The notes under the pieces were generated by a model that made no database searches, was not told the origin of the DNA, and saw nothing but the letters and a program-made list of their open reading frames with translations. Both the position numbers and the translations under genes were made by a program. DNA of 13,769 nt from an uncultured Arsenicibacter sp. (GTDB lineage Bacteria > Bacteroidota > Bacteroidia > Cytophagales > Spirosomataceae): the NCBI RefSeq assembly GCF_945952095.1, contig NZ_CAMFHL010000205.1, positions 1-13,769 of the forward strand. The letters run 5' to 3'. Positions 6,134 through 13,769 of this stretch are shown piece by piece (position 1 is the first letter of the stretch; every line of letters starts with the position of its first letter).

Positions 6134-7183
6134 ATGAAACGGATTTTTATTAGTGCGGCCATCGTCGCTACCCTGGGCCTTACTGCCTGGAAGTTAAATG
6201 ACAACAAGGAACGGGTTGCCGAAAAGGTTTACCGCCCCGATCCTGAACAGAAAGTACTGGTAAAAACCAGCGAAGCGAGAATACGCAGGCTGGTCTCCGA
6301 TGAACAATATCTCGGTACGTATATTGCCAACCGTGAGGTAGATGTGACCGCCGAAAGTCAGGGCAAAGTGCTTAAAGTAGGGGTGCAGGCCGGTCAGTAT
6401 GTACAGGCCGGTCAGGTCATTGCGCAGCTGGATAATGAGCAGCTGCGGTACCAGCTGGAAGCCTTGCAGATTAGCCTGGAAGGATATCAGAACGATGCCA
6501 GACGATACGAAACGCTCGTGAAAGGCGATGCCACGCCGGCGATCAACCTTGAGAAAACGGAGCTGAGTATCCGCGCTACTGAAGCGCAGATTAAACAGCT
6601 CAAAAAACAACTGGCCAATACAACGATTAAAGCACCGTTTTCCGGACTGGTTACCAGACGGATGTTTGAAATCGGTACCATCATTGCGCCGGGGATGCCG
6701 CTGGTCCATCTGGCGGATATGTCGGTATTGAAACTTCAGATCAGTGTCCCGGAAGCAGATATTAATTCATTCCGCGCCGGTCAGACAATTCCGGTTGCCA
6801 GTGAAACCATCCGTAATAATCACCTGAGCGGTCAGGTTACGCTGGTTGGTTCGCAGGGGGATGCGTCGCACAACTATCCGGTCGAAATTTCGGTGAAAGC
6901 ACCGGCAGGAGGCCTGCTCCGGGCAGGAATGTACGGGGCGGTGCAAAAGGCGAATAGTCACGGGACGGGCCTGCTGAGCATTGAACGTCAATCGCTTATC
7001 GGGTCGTCGAAACAGCCGCAGGTCTATGCAATAGAACAGGGTAAAGCGGTGCTGAAAAACGTTGAACTGGGTAAGTCCGACGAGCGGTTCACCGAAATCA
7101 GGAGCGGACTGAAGCCTGGTGATCAGGTGGTTGTCTCAGGCCAGATCAACCTTCAGAACGGAACACCAGTCAGTATCAATTAA
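6134..7183 (+). CDS. RND efflux periplasmic adaptor (HlyD/MFP family)
   Basis: 349 residues. An N-terminal hydrophobic segment (RIFISAAIVATLGLTAW) anchors or exports it; no lipobox cysteine is visible. A barrel-sandwich/lipoyl half (ESQGKVLKVGVQAGQYVQAGQVIAQLD, ~residues 75-102) leads into a short coiled-coil hairpin (~103-160, containing EALQISLEGYQNDARRYETL and ATEAQIKQLKKQLAN). The second lipoyl half follows (TTIKAPFSGLVTRRMFEIGT), then a β-barrel domain (LKLQISVPEADINSF) and a C-terminal membrane-proximal domain (VELGKSDERFTEIRSGLKPGDQVVVSG). The protein links the inner-membrane pump to the outer-membrane channel. The short hairpin fits RND adaptors. The permease gene follows after 12 bp, so the two are surely co-transcribed. 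Confidence 0.93.
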   Translation: MKRIFISAAIVATLGLTAWKLNDNKERVAEKVYRPDPEQKVLVKTSEARIRRLVSDEQYLGTYIANREVDVTAESQGKVLKVGVQAGQYVQAGQVIAQLDNEQLRYQLEALQISLEGYQNDARRYETLVKGDATPAINLEKTELSIRATEAQIKQLKKQLANTTIKAPFSGLVTRRMFEIGTIIAPGMPLVHLADMSVLKLQISVPEADINSFRAGQTIPVASETIRNNHLSGQVTLVGSQGDASHNYPVEISVKAPAGGLLRAGMYGAVQKANSHGTGLLSIERQSLIGSSKQPQVYAIEQGKAVLKNVELGKSDERFTEIRSGLKPGDQVVVSGQINLQNGTPVSIN

Positions 7184-7195
7184 CGAGCCATTCCC

Positions 7196-10100
7196 ATGAA
7201 TTTCATCGAAACGATATTAAAACGCCCCTCGCTGGTCATTGTTTTGTTTCTGGTACTGGTGCTCGGCGGATTGTTTTCGTACCGGATGCTGAGCTTTGAA
7301 CTGATTCCGGAACTTTCGGTACCGACCATTACCATCACTACCGTTTATCCGGGTGCGGCTCCGTCGGAGGTGGAAACCCGGATTACCAAAAAGATTGAAG
7401 ATGCCGTTTCAGACCTCGACAACATTGATGAGGTAATTTCTAAATCGCTGGAAAATGCCTCGGTGGTCATTGTTAACTTTAAAGCCGGGTCAAATCTGAA
7501 TCAGGTGCTGGAAGACGCCCAACGGAACATCAATAAAATGGCGGGCGATTTGCCCGAAGATGCCGAAACGCCGGTATTATCGAAAATTTCGCCGAGTGAT
7601 CAGCCGATCATGCAGTTACTTGCCACGTCGAATATGCCCGGCGATGTGTTTTATGAGCGCGTTGAAGATGTATACCTGCCGCAGCTACAGCAGATTAAAG
7701 GCGTAGCCGACATCATGATGACCGGTGGCGATCAGCGCGAAATCCGCGTTAACGTGGATAAAAGCAAACTGGATTATTACCGGCTTTCGCTCCTGCAGGT
7801 TACGCAGGCCATTAACCAGGCCAATGCTGAATTTCCGACCGGGAAAATCAAAAATCCGGGCGAGCAGATTACGGTTAAGCTGGCCGGTAAGTTTGCCTCG
7901 CTGGCTGACATTGAGCAGCTGGTCGTTGCGACGCCACCGAACGGCAGCCCGATCCGCGTACAGGATATTGCCGAAGTAACTGACGGTCTGGCCGATACCG
8001 AAAGCATCAGCCGCTATAATGGCCGGAATGGTATCGGGTTGTTTATTAAAAAGCAGTCAGATGCCAATGCGGTAGAAATCAGCCGGCTGGTGCAGGAGCG
8101 GATCAAGGAAATCGAAAGCAGCAGCAAAAACGATAACGTAAAATTTGCCATTGCCTTCGACTCGAGTGTATTTACGCTTGATGCCGTTGATGCCGTGACA
8201 CACGATCTGATTCTGGCCGTGGTGCTGGTGGCGGTGGTGATGCTCCTGTTCCTGCACAGCTTCCGGAATGCCCTGATCGTTATGATTTCGGTCCCGGCCT
8301 CGCTGATTTCAGCCTTTGCATTCATGGCCGTGATGGGCTATTCGCTCAACCTGATGACCCTGCTCGCGTTGTCCCTCGTGATCGGTATTCTGGTCGATGA
8401 CTCCATTGTGGTGCTCGAAAATATCCAGCGACACCTCGAAATGGGCAAAAACCGCTGGCAGGCTACCCTCGACGGGATGAAGGAAATCGGCTTTGCCGCT
8501 GTGGCGATTACCCTGGTAATTGTGGTAGTGTTTGTGCCGATCACGATGGTTAACTCCCTCATTGCCGACCTCTTACGCCAGTTCTCCCTTACGGTTGCAT
8601 TTGCAACAATGGTCAGTTTGCTGGTCAGTTTTACGCTGACACCCTACCTGACGTCGCGTTTCGGACGGGTTGAGCACCTGAATCCGAAAAACCCTTTCCA
8701 GGCGTTTCTGTTATGGTTCGAAAAAGGGCTGACAGCGATGACGAACGGCTACCGGCAGATGCTGGTTTGGGTGTTGGGGCATAAGCTGGTTTTCGGCGGA
8801 TTTATCGTCGTCCTGTTTGTCGTTACGGGCTGGGTTATGGGACTTGGTATTGTGGGGCAGGAGTTTGTGGCGCAGGGTGATCAGGGTAAATTTATGCTGA
8901 CGATTGAGCTGGACAAAAGCGCTTCGCTGCAACAGAATAACCTGACCACACAAGCCATTGAAAACTACCTGCGTAAAAAGCCGGATGTAAAAAACATCTT
9001 CTCGAACATTGGGGGTGCCAGTACCGGTATGAACAGTACCGGACAAGGGCAGGCCAACCGCTCTGAACTCACTATCGAACTGATTCCGGTGGAAGAAGGC
9101 CGGAAGCTGGTTACCGAAAAGTACATGATAGATGTCCGGAAAGAGCTTGAAAAGCAGTTTGCGGGTGTCGATTTCGGGTCGTCAATCATCGGCATGGTCA
9201 ACAGTGGTGCCGCACCGATTGAGCTGATTCTGAGCGGTGATGATTTCGGCGAAGTACTGAAATCGGCGAAAGAGCTGGAGAAGAAAATCAGTCTGGTACC
9301 AGGTACAAATGATGTGCAGGCATCCGTAAAGGACGGGAATCCGGAAGTACGGATTGATATCGACCGCGAGCGGATGGCCAAGCTCGGACTCAGCATTCTT
9401 ACGGTCGGTGCCACGATGCAGAGTGCTTTTTCGGGCAATGACGATGCGCAGTACCGCGACCAGGTGGCTGATACTGAGTTTGATATCCGGATTATGCTGG
9501 ATGCCTTCGACCGCCGGAATGCGGGCGATGTGAAAAACATCGTGTTCATCAGTCCGGTAAACGGGCAACCGGTGCGCCTCCGTGATTTTGCCACCGTAAC
9601 CCAAAGTTCGGGGCCATCGATGCTGGAGCGCCGCAACCGCCGTGCGTCGGTAACGATCAACTCAAACCTGCTCGGCCGGAGCCCCGGCGATGTGGCGGCA
9701 GCTATTGACAAAATTGTGGCCGGAACGACCTTTCCGGCAGGGGTGCAGGCGGTCTGGGGTGGTGATGTTAAGCGGCAGGGCGAGAGTTTTGGCTCACTGG
9801 GTCTGGCCATGCTCGTGGCGATCATGCTGGTGTATTTCATCATGGTGCTGCTCTACGACAGTTTTGTCTATCCGTTCGTAGTACTTTTCTCCATTCCGGT
9901 GGCCATCATCGGCTCGCTGCTGGCACTGAACCTGAGTATGTCGAACATGAGCATTTTTGCCATGCTGGGGATTCTGATGCTGCTGGGGCTTGTGGCGAAA
10001 AATGCCATCCTGATCGTCGATTTTGCCAATCAGCTGAAGGAGCAGGGTGTCCCTTACCGCAAAGCCATTGTGCAGGCGGGTGAAGAACGGCTGCGCCCGA

Positions 10101-10333
10101 TTCTGATGACCACCATTGCGATGGTGATCGGGATGATCCCGATTGCGGTTGCAAGCGGGGCAGGGGCAGAGTGGAAAAATGCCCTTGCGTGGGTACTGAT
10201 CGGGGGCTTAACCAGCTCGCTCATCCTGACCATCTTCCTGGTGCCGGTGGTCTATTACCTCGTGGATCGTACGGGCGAATGGATTTCCGCACGAACCGGA
10301 AAGAAGCCCGGCGTGGCATTACAAAATGAATAA
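7196..10333 (+). CDS. RND-family efflux permease (HAE1/AcrB-like)
   Basis: 1045 residues, full length for AcrB-type pumps. The first transmembrane helix (SLVIVLFLVLVLGGLFSY) is followed by the conserved LSVPTITITTVYPGAAPSEVE porter segment. Two large periplasmic loops alternate with helix bundles. The proton-relay aspartates of helix 4 are present (GILVDDSIVVLEN, Asp401-Asp402), as is the helix 10 lysine (GLVAKNAILIVDF, Lys935); the ERLRPILMTT motif follows. The pump uses the proton gradient to extrude substrates from the periplasm or outer leaflet through the adaptor and TolC-like channel. Substrate class cannot be read from sequence; the aspartate pair argues for the HAE1 (drug/amphiphile) class rather than heavy-metal exporters. 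Nothing seems broken. The acyl carrier protein gene follows after 38 bp. Confidence 0.95.
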   Translation: MNFIETILKRPSLVIVLFLVLVLGGLFSYRMLSFELIPELSVPTITITTVYPGAAPSEVETRITKKIEDAVSDLDNIDEVISKSLENASVVIVNFKAGSNLNQVLEDAQRNINKMAGDLPEDAETPVLSKISPSDQPIMQLLATSNMPGDVFYERVEDVYLPQLQQIKGVADIMMTGGDQREIRVNVDKSKLDYYRLSLLQVTQAINQANAEFPTGKIKNPGEQITVKLAGKFASLADIEQLVVATPPNGSPIRVQDIAEVTDGLADTESISRYNGRNGIGLFIKKQSDANAVEISRLVQERIKEIESSSKNDNVKFAIAFDSSVFTLDAVDAVTHDLILAVVLVAVVMLLFLHSFRNALIVMISVPASLISAFAFMAVMGYSLNLMTLLALSLVIGILVDDSIVVLENIQRHLEMGKNRWQATLDGMKEIGFAAVAITLVIVVVFVPITMVNSLIADLLRQFSLTVAFATMVSLLVSFTLTPYLTSRFGRVEHLNPKNPFQAFLLWFEKGLTAMTNGYRQMLVWVLGHKLVFGGFIVVLFVVTGWVMGLGIVGQEFVAQGDQGKFMLTIELDKSASLQQNNLTTQAIENYLRKKPDVKNIFSNIGGASTGMNSTGQGQANRSELTIELIPVEEGRKLVTEKYMIDVRKELEKQFAGVDFGSSIIGMVNSGAAPIELILSGDDFGEVLKSAKELEKKISLVPGTNDVQASVKDGNPEVRIDIDRERMAKLGLSILTVGATMQSAFSGNDDAQYRDQVADTEFDIRIMLDAFDRRNAGDVKNIVFISPVNGQPVRLRDFATVTQSSGPSMLERRNRRASVTINSNLLGRSPGDVAAAIDKIVAGTTFPAGVQAVWGGDVKRQGESFGSLGLAMLVAIMLVYFIMVLLYDSFVYPFVVLFSIPVAIIGSLLALNLSMSNMSIFAMLGILMLLGLVAKNAILIVDFANQLKEQGVPYRKAIVQAGEERLRPILMTTIAMVIGMIPIAVASGAGAEWKNALAWVLIGGLTSSLILTIFLVPVVYYLVDRTGEWISARTGKKPGVALQNE

Positions 10334-10371
10334 ATAAATCAGTTACCAGTTAACTATAACCGCTGTAAACA

Positions 10372-10611
10372 ATGAAAACGCAGTTGATTCAACTACTTAC
10401 AACCAACTTTGGTATTGCCAAAAGCTCCCTGACAGATACTGCTCATTTTGAGCGTGATCTGGGTCTGGACAGTCTGGAACGCATGGACATGATCATGCAG
10501 CTCGAACAGGAATTTGATATGCTGATTCCGGACAGTGATCATGATCAGTTAAAAACGCTGGGTCAGGTTGTCAGTTACCTGGAAGCGCATGCGGCGGTAG
10601 CGACACATTGA
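10372..10611 (+). CDS. Acyl carrier protein
   Basis: 79 residues, the usual length of a stand-alone carrier protein. The phosphopantetheine attachment site is DLGLDSLERMDMIM with Ser34 in the DSL motif, followed by the acidic helix II/III region LEQEFDMLIPDSD. It should carry acyl chains on a 4'-phosphopantetheine arm for a fatty-acid, lipid or secondary-metabolite pathway. The fab genes that normally surround the housekeeping acpP are absent; its neighbours are an efflux permease (38 bp upstream) and, beyond a hairpin, envelope glycosylation genes. DSLER differs slightly from the DSLD/E(T/V) of typical AcpP, so it may be a specialised paralogue. The 38-bp gap has no recognisable promoter, so co-transcription with the efflux genes is likely. 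The partner enzyme is not in the window. Confidence 0.92.
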   Translation: MKTQLIQLLTTNFGIAKSSLTDTAHFERDLGLDSLERMDMIMQLEQEFDMLIPDSDHDQLKTLGQVVSYLEAHAAVATH

Positions 10612-10616
10612 ATCAG

Positions 10617-10655
10617 GGCTGAACCTGGCCGGGGAATTCCTGGTCAGGTTCAGCC
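10617..10655 (+). terminator. Strong hairpin after the acyl carrier protein gene
   Basis: Arms GGCTGAACCTGGCC (10617-10630) and GGTCAGGTTCAGCC (10642-10655) pair over 14 bp with one G-U wobble, closing an 11-nt loop. It begins 6 bp after the acyl carrier protein stop and ends 18 bp before the next ATG. It lacks a T tract, so it could terminate, attenuate, or mark an mRNA 3' end. It most likely ends the efflux operon, but no good promoter is visible for the glycosyltransferase gene beyond it. Confidence 0.65.
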
Positions 10656-10673
10656 TCATTAATCAGTACTGCA

Positions 10674-11651
10674 ATGGAAGAATCAGCGTATGTTGACCAC
10701 ACTGAACCGGATATTTCGGTGGTAGTGTGTGTATATAATGAGGAAGAGAACGTGCAGCCGCTTATGAAACGGATTGACGAGGCGCTGCACGGCTGGGATT
10801 ACGAGGTTGTTTTTGTGGATGATGGCTCAACGGATGCTACCCTGCGGAGACTTCGGCAGCTCCGGTCGCCCAATCTGCGGATTATTCAGCTGAAACGCAA
10901 TTACGGGCAAAGTGCCGCGCTGGCTGCCGGTATCGAAGCCGCGAGGGGAAAATACATTGCAACCATGGATGGGGACGGGCAGAATGATCCGGCCGATATT
11001 CCGTTTATGGTGAGTGTCGCGCACGATGAAGGGATTGATTTGGTAGCCGGTATCCGGCAGAAACGACAGGATGGCTGGTTGCTCCGTAAACTGCCAAGTA
11101 AAATCGCGAACCGGCTGATCCGGCGCGTGTCGGGCGTAAACCATCCGGATTTCGGCTGTACGCTCAAGGTCTTTGAACGGGATCTGGCAAAAAGTCTGGG
11201 TATCTACGGCGAAATGCATCGGTTTATTCCCATACTCGCCAATCTGGAAGGCGCCAGCATCCGGTCGGTACCGGTACGACATCATGCCCGTATGGCCGGC
11301 AAATCGAAATACGGCATCAACCGTACGTTGCGGGTAATGAGTGACTTACTGCTCGTCTGGTTTATGCGGCATTACCATACACGCCCGATGCAGTTGTTTG
11401 GCGGATGGGGTATTCTATCGCTTCTGTTCGGCGGCGGTATCGAAAGCTTTTTACTGGTTCAGAAGTTGGCAGGCATCGCAATTGGCGGAAAACCTTTGGT
11501 GATTGCGGGGGCTATTCTTATCTTGGCCGGCCTACAGTTAATCTCCTTAGGGTTGCTGGCTGAGATGCAGCTCCGCACCTACTATGAGTCGCAGAACCGG
11601 AAACCGTATGCCGTCAGGAAAGAATATGCGCCGGCCGCAGAGCTGGTCTGA
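10674..11651 (+). CDS. GT2-family glycosyltransferase, polyprenyl-phosphate sugar synthase type (ArnC/GtrB/DPM1-like)
   Basis: 325 residues. Residues ~14-235 are a GT-A domain: SVVVCVYNEEENV, VVFVDDGSTD (Asp49, Asp50), LKRNYGQSAALAAGIEAARG and TMDGDGQNDP with the metal-binding Asp99/Asp101. Two C-terminal transmembrane helices (~240-265 and ~272-297) follow. This layout is shared by enzymes that transfer a sugar from a nucleotide donor to undecaprenyl or dolichyl phosphate on the cytoplasmic face, such as ArnC, GtrB and DPM-type synthases. The sugar is not evident. The gene overlaps the start of the next membrane protein gene, so they are translationally coupled. With the epimerase and the ArnT-like transferase downstream it would supply the lipid-linked sugar donor. 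Confidence 0.9.
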   Translation: MEESAYVDHTEPDISVVVCVYNEEENVQPLMKRIDEALHGWDYEVVFVDDGSTDATLRRLRQLRSPNLRIIQLKRNYGQSAALAAGIEAARGKYIATMDGDGQNDPADIPFMVSVAHDEGIDLVAGIRQKRQDGWLLRKLPSKIANRLIRRVSGVNHPDFGCTLKVFERDLAKSLGIYGEMHRFIPILANLEGASIRSVPVRHHARMAGKSKYGINRTLRVMSDLLLVWFMRHYHTRPMQLFGGWGILSLLFGGGIESFLLVQKLAGIAIGGKPLVIAGAILILAGLQLISLGLLAEMQLRTYYESQNRKPYAVRKEYAPAAELV

Positions 11652-12543
11652 ATGGAACCGGCGGCTCGCCCGGCCGTGGGTAAAAACAAACCTGAAAACG
11701 CTCGGGACGCTGGCGGCCTGTTTCATTCTGTGGACCAGTATCGACGTTAAGCTGCTGACGGGTTTGCTGCAACAGGCATGGGGGACTGATCTGGTATTGG
11801 CTGCTGTTGTATTTGCAGTGGCCAAATTTATATCGGCCATCCGGTTGCAGCGCTTTCTGGACATAATCGGGTTCTCCATCCGGTTTGGCCAGCAACTCAA
11901 ATGGTATAGTCTGGGCATGCTGTACAACCAGATTTTACCCGGCGGCATCGGAGGCGACGGCTATAAAGTACTCATGTGGAACCGTCAGTCGGACTTTCCG
12001 GCAAAGGAGCTTCTGAAAGCGGTATTCATTGACCGGGTCAACGGTGTGGTGCCCATCGGTGCGTTTCTTACCGTTGGGTTGGCCGTTTTACTGGCCGGTA
12101 CTGTCCCGTGGTCAGCTCCGGTGCTGGTGCTGTGTGGTGTTACCGGCGTCAGTCTGAGTTTCTGGCTGGTTGGCCGGTTCTGGCCGGTTTTCAGCCCGGT
12201 CTGGAGCGGTACACTGGCGATGTCGGGACTGGTACAGGCCTTTCAGTGTACCAGTGTGTGGCTGATTGCCCGCGCTTTAGGGGTGCCTGATTTTTCGATG
12301 GCATTTCTGGTTGTGTTTCTGATTTCGTCCATCGTCGCTGTCCTGCCGTTTACGATCGGCGGCATCGGTGCCCGCGAACTGACCTTTCTCTGGGGTGCCG
12401 GTTGGGTACATGTGCCGCCTTCGCAGGCCGTGGCCATCAGTGTGCTGTTTTATTTAATTCAGGTTTTTACATCCCTCTCCGGTTTGTATTTTGTCTGGAA
12501 ACCACCGGTTACGCAACTGGTCTCCGACCCGCAGACCGCCTGA
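11626..12543 (+). CDS. Lysylphosphatidylglycerol-synthase-TM / UPF0104-type membrane protein (flippase-like)
   Basis: 305 residues from the ATG at 11626. In-frame ATGs at 11608 and 11584 would lengthen the overlap with the glycosyltransferase gene to 44 or 68 bp; 11626 gives 26 bp and a short basic N-terminus before the first helix. Multiple transmembrane segments (LGTLAACFILWTSI, LVLAAVVFAVAKFI, VPIGAFLTVGLAVLLAG, AFLVVFLISSIVAVLPF) carry the family's two signatures: YNQILPGGIGGDGYK after the second helix pair and IGGIGAREL near the end. This domain occurs in MprF and in AglD-like proteins, and is often encoded beside polyprenyl-phosphate glycosyltransferases. A role in moving lipid-linked sugars across the membrane is commonly proposed but is inference here. 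The cytoplasmic aminoacyl-transfer domain of MprF is absent, so it is not a full MprF. Confidence 0.85.
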   Translation: MRRPQSWSEWNRRLARPWVKTNLKTLGTLAACFILWTSIDVKLLTGLLQQAWGTDLVLAAVVFAVAKFISAIRLQRFLDIIGFSIRFGQQLKWYSLGMLYNQILPGGIGGDGYKVLMWNRQSDFPAKELLKAVFIDRVNGVVPIGAFLTVGLAVLLAGTVPWSAPVLVLCGVTGVSLSFWLVGRFWPVFSPVWSGTLAMSGLVQAFQCTSVWLIARALGVPDFSMAFLVVFLISSIVAVLPFTIGGIGARELTFLWGAGWVHVPPSQAVAISVLFYLIQVFTSLSGLYFVWKPPVTQLVSDPQTA

Positions 12544-12562
12544 GTTTTTTAACCACTCAAGT

Positions 12563-13549
12563 ATGAAAATTCTTATAACCGGAGGTGCAGGCTTTATCGG
12601 CTCGCACCTGACCGAACGGCTATTGGCCGACGGTCATCAGGTCATTGTGTTTGATAATTTTGATTCCTATTATACTCCATCCCTGAAACGGGAAAATCTG
12701 CTGATTGCTCAGCTATACGATACCTTCCGCGTGGTCGAAGGCGACATCCGCCATGAAGCGGAGCTGGAGGCCGTTTTTGCCGGCGGAACGATTGATGCCG
12801 TAGTGCATTTAGCCGCCAAAGCCGGTGTCAGGCCTTCGTTGCTTGAGCCTGAGGTATACATGGATGTCAACCTGACGGGTACCGCCGTCCTGCTGAAGGT
12901 GATGGCCCGTCATAAAGTGCATAAGCTGGTTTTTGCGTCATCCTCGTCGGTATACGGCAATACGGTGACCAGTCCGTTCCGGGAAGACGCCGTGATCGAT
13001 GTGCCGCAATCGCCGTATGCAGCCTCGAAGCGGGCCGGCGAGCTGTTGTGCAGGACCTATAGCGAGCTTCATGGTTTTTCTATCAGTTGCCTCCGCTTTT
13101 TTACCGTTTACGGACCACGACAGCGACCGGAAATGGCGATCCACAAATTTATTGACCAGATCCTGCACGGTGAGTCGGTAACGATGTATGGCAACGGATT
13201 TACGGCACGCGACTATACCTTTGTCGGGGATATTGTGCAGGGCATTGCTGCTTCGCTGAACCGGCTATCCGGCTTCCGGATCATTAACCTGGGCAACTCT
13301 GCCACGGTGCCGCTCAGCGAACTGATTATTACCATTGAACAGTGTATGAGCCGGTCGGCTAAAATCAGGACGGAGCCGATTCCGGCGGGCGATGTATTTT
13401 CGACCTGTGCTGACATCAGCGAAGCGCGGCGGTTGCTGGATTATGTCCCGCAAACATCTCTGGAAGCAGGCTTACGGCAGCAGATAGCGTGGCAGAAAGG
13501 GCGCGGGTCCGGCGATGATGTTAACCGGAAACTGTCGCTGGCGGCCTGA
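12563..13549 (+). CDS. NAD-dependent nucleotide-sugar epimerase/dehydratase (extended SDR)
   Basis: 328 residues from the ATG at 12563, which starts directly at the Rossmann strand MKILITGGAGFIGSH (Gly7, Gly10, Gly13 bind NAD). An in-frame ATG at 12491 would add 24 unrelated residues and overlap the previous gene, so it is rejected. The catalytic triad is visible: FASSSSVYG (Ser127-129 region), Tyr152 and Lys156 in PYAASKRAGE. The substrate side has RFFTVYGPRQRPEMAIHKF and the RDYTFVGDIVQGI motif, which is closest to UDP-glucuronate 4-epimerases and related UDP-sugar epimerases rather than GalE proper. It probably makes the nucleotide sugar used by the GT2 enzyme two genes upstream. It lies 19 bp after the membrane protein gene and 4 bp before the next gene. 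Confidence 0.9.
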   Translation: MKILITGGAGFIGSHLTERLLADGHQVIVFDNFDSYYTPSLKRENLLIAQLYDTFRVVEGDIRHEAELEAVFAGGTIDAVVHLAAKAGVRPSLLEPEVYMDVNLTGTAVLLKVMARHKVHKLVFASSSSVYGNTVTSPFREDAVIDVPQSPYAASKRAGELLCRTYSELHGFSISCLRFFTVYGPRQRPEMAIHKFIDQILHGESVTMYGNGFTARDYTFVGDIVQGIAASLNRLSGFRIINLGNSATVPLSELIITIEQCMSRSAKIRTEPIPAGDVFSTCADISEARRLLDYVPQTSLEAGLRQQIAWQKGRGSGDDVNRKLSLAA

Positions 13550-13553
13550 ATTC

Positions 13554-13769
13554 ATGGAAACATTTGTTAAAGAGCATCCGCAGGCTACACAGCTTCAGGG
13601 AGCGACTTGGATGAAGTGGTTACCATGGGCGCTGGTCCTGTTCAGTTTTTTGTGGGGGTTGGGCAGTTCGCCGTTGTTTGATGAAGACGAAGGCGCGTTT
13701 TCCGAAGCCACCCGCGAATTGCTGGCTTCCGGCGACTACATTACGACACGGGTAAACGGCGTATTGCGG
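13554..13769 (+). CDS. ArnT/PMT-like lipid-linked sugar glycosyltransferase (N-terminus, cut by window end)
   Basis: The frame is open from the ATG at 13554 to the last base (72 codons). After a polar N-terminus a transmembrane helix (WLPWALVLFSFLWGLG) leads into SPLFDEDEGAFSEATRELL, then ASGDYITTRVNG. This is the first periplasmic loop of ArnT/PMT (GT83/GT39-like) enzymes, with the catalytic acidic pair among Asp43-Glu46 and the GD(W/Y)xTxxxNG signature. Such enzymes use undecaprenyl- or dolichyl-phosphate sugars on the periplasmic side to glycosylate lipid A, other envelope lipids or proteins. It starts 4 bp after the epimerase gene, so it belongs to the same transcript. The C-terminal part lies outside the window. 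Confidence 0.85.
   Translation, partial: METFVKEHPQATQLQGATWMKWLPWALVLFSFLWGLGSSPLFDEDEGAFSEATRELLASGDYITTRVNGVLR

Noticed and set aside
8965..9843. Long antisense open frame (292 codons) inside the RND permease gene
   Set aside because: It mirrors a GC-rich, codon-biased gene and encodes a Ser/Pro/Arg-rich chain with no recognisable domain; the sense strand has unmistakable RND sequence.
12541..12559. Small hairpin TGAGT...ACTCA between the membrane protein and epimerase genes
   Set aside because: Only five base pairs, and the genes lie too close together to suggest termination.
12491..12562. Upstream ATG for the epimerase
   Set aside because: It adds 24 residues ahead of the Rossmann strand and overlaps the previous gene; the ATG at 12563 begins exactly at the conserved MKILITGGAGFIG.

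Overview
The window reads as chromosomal DNA of a Bacteroidota bacterium, most likely a Cytophagales/Spirosoma-like genus. The phylum call rests on three points: promoter-like matches to the Bacteroidota consensus TTTG-N19-21-TAnnTTTG, no Shine-Dalgarno motifs before starts, and the protein families present. The genus-level guess is inference from GC-rich, CCGG-dense coding DNA broken by AT-rich intergenic stretches. No RNA genes, insertion sequences, CRISPR arrays or phage genes were seen.

Region 1 (1-1301): a 30-codon tail of an upstream gene, an AT-rich 373-bp leader with a perfect dyad and a plausible promoter, then an IclR-family regulator. It ends at a strong hairpin shared with the convergent neighbour.

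Region 2 (1309-3868, minus strand): a secreted YtcJ-type amidohydrolase preceded on the same strand by an AraC-family regulator. The regulator's recognisable protein sequence runs 31 codons upstream of its first usable start codon, with no standard start in frame, so it is either mis-started or damaged.

Region 3 (3979-10655): a TetR-family regulator followed by a complete tripartite RND efflux system (TolC-like outer membrane factor, membrane-fusion adaptor, HAE1-type permease) and, 38 bp after the permease, an acyl carrier protein. A hairpin follows the acyl carrier protein. Related palindromes (TTTAATCA-NN-TGRTTAAA) sit before tetR and inside the presumed tolC promoter, which predicts direct control of the efflux operon by this TetR protein. 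The acyl carrier protein is the odd member and hints at a lipid or acylated substrate, or a link between efflux and envelope lipid synthesis.

Region 4 (10674-13769): a compact same-strand cluster of a polyprenyl-phosphate-type GT2 glycosyltransferase, a lysylphosphatidylglycerol-synthase-TM/UPF0104-type membrane protein, an NAD-dependent nucleotide-sugar epimerase and the N-terminus of an ArnT/PMT-like glycosyltransferase cut by the window end. Together they resemble an Arn-like pathway: make a nucleotide sugar, load it onto a polyprenyl phosphate, move it across the membrane and transfer it to an envelope acceptor.
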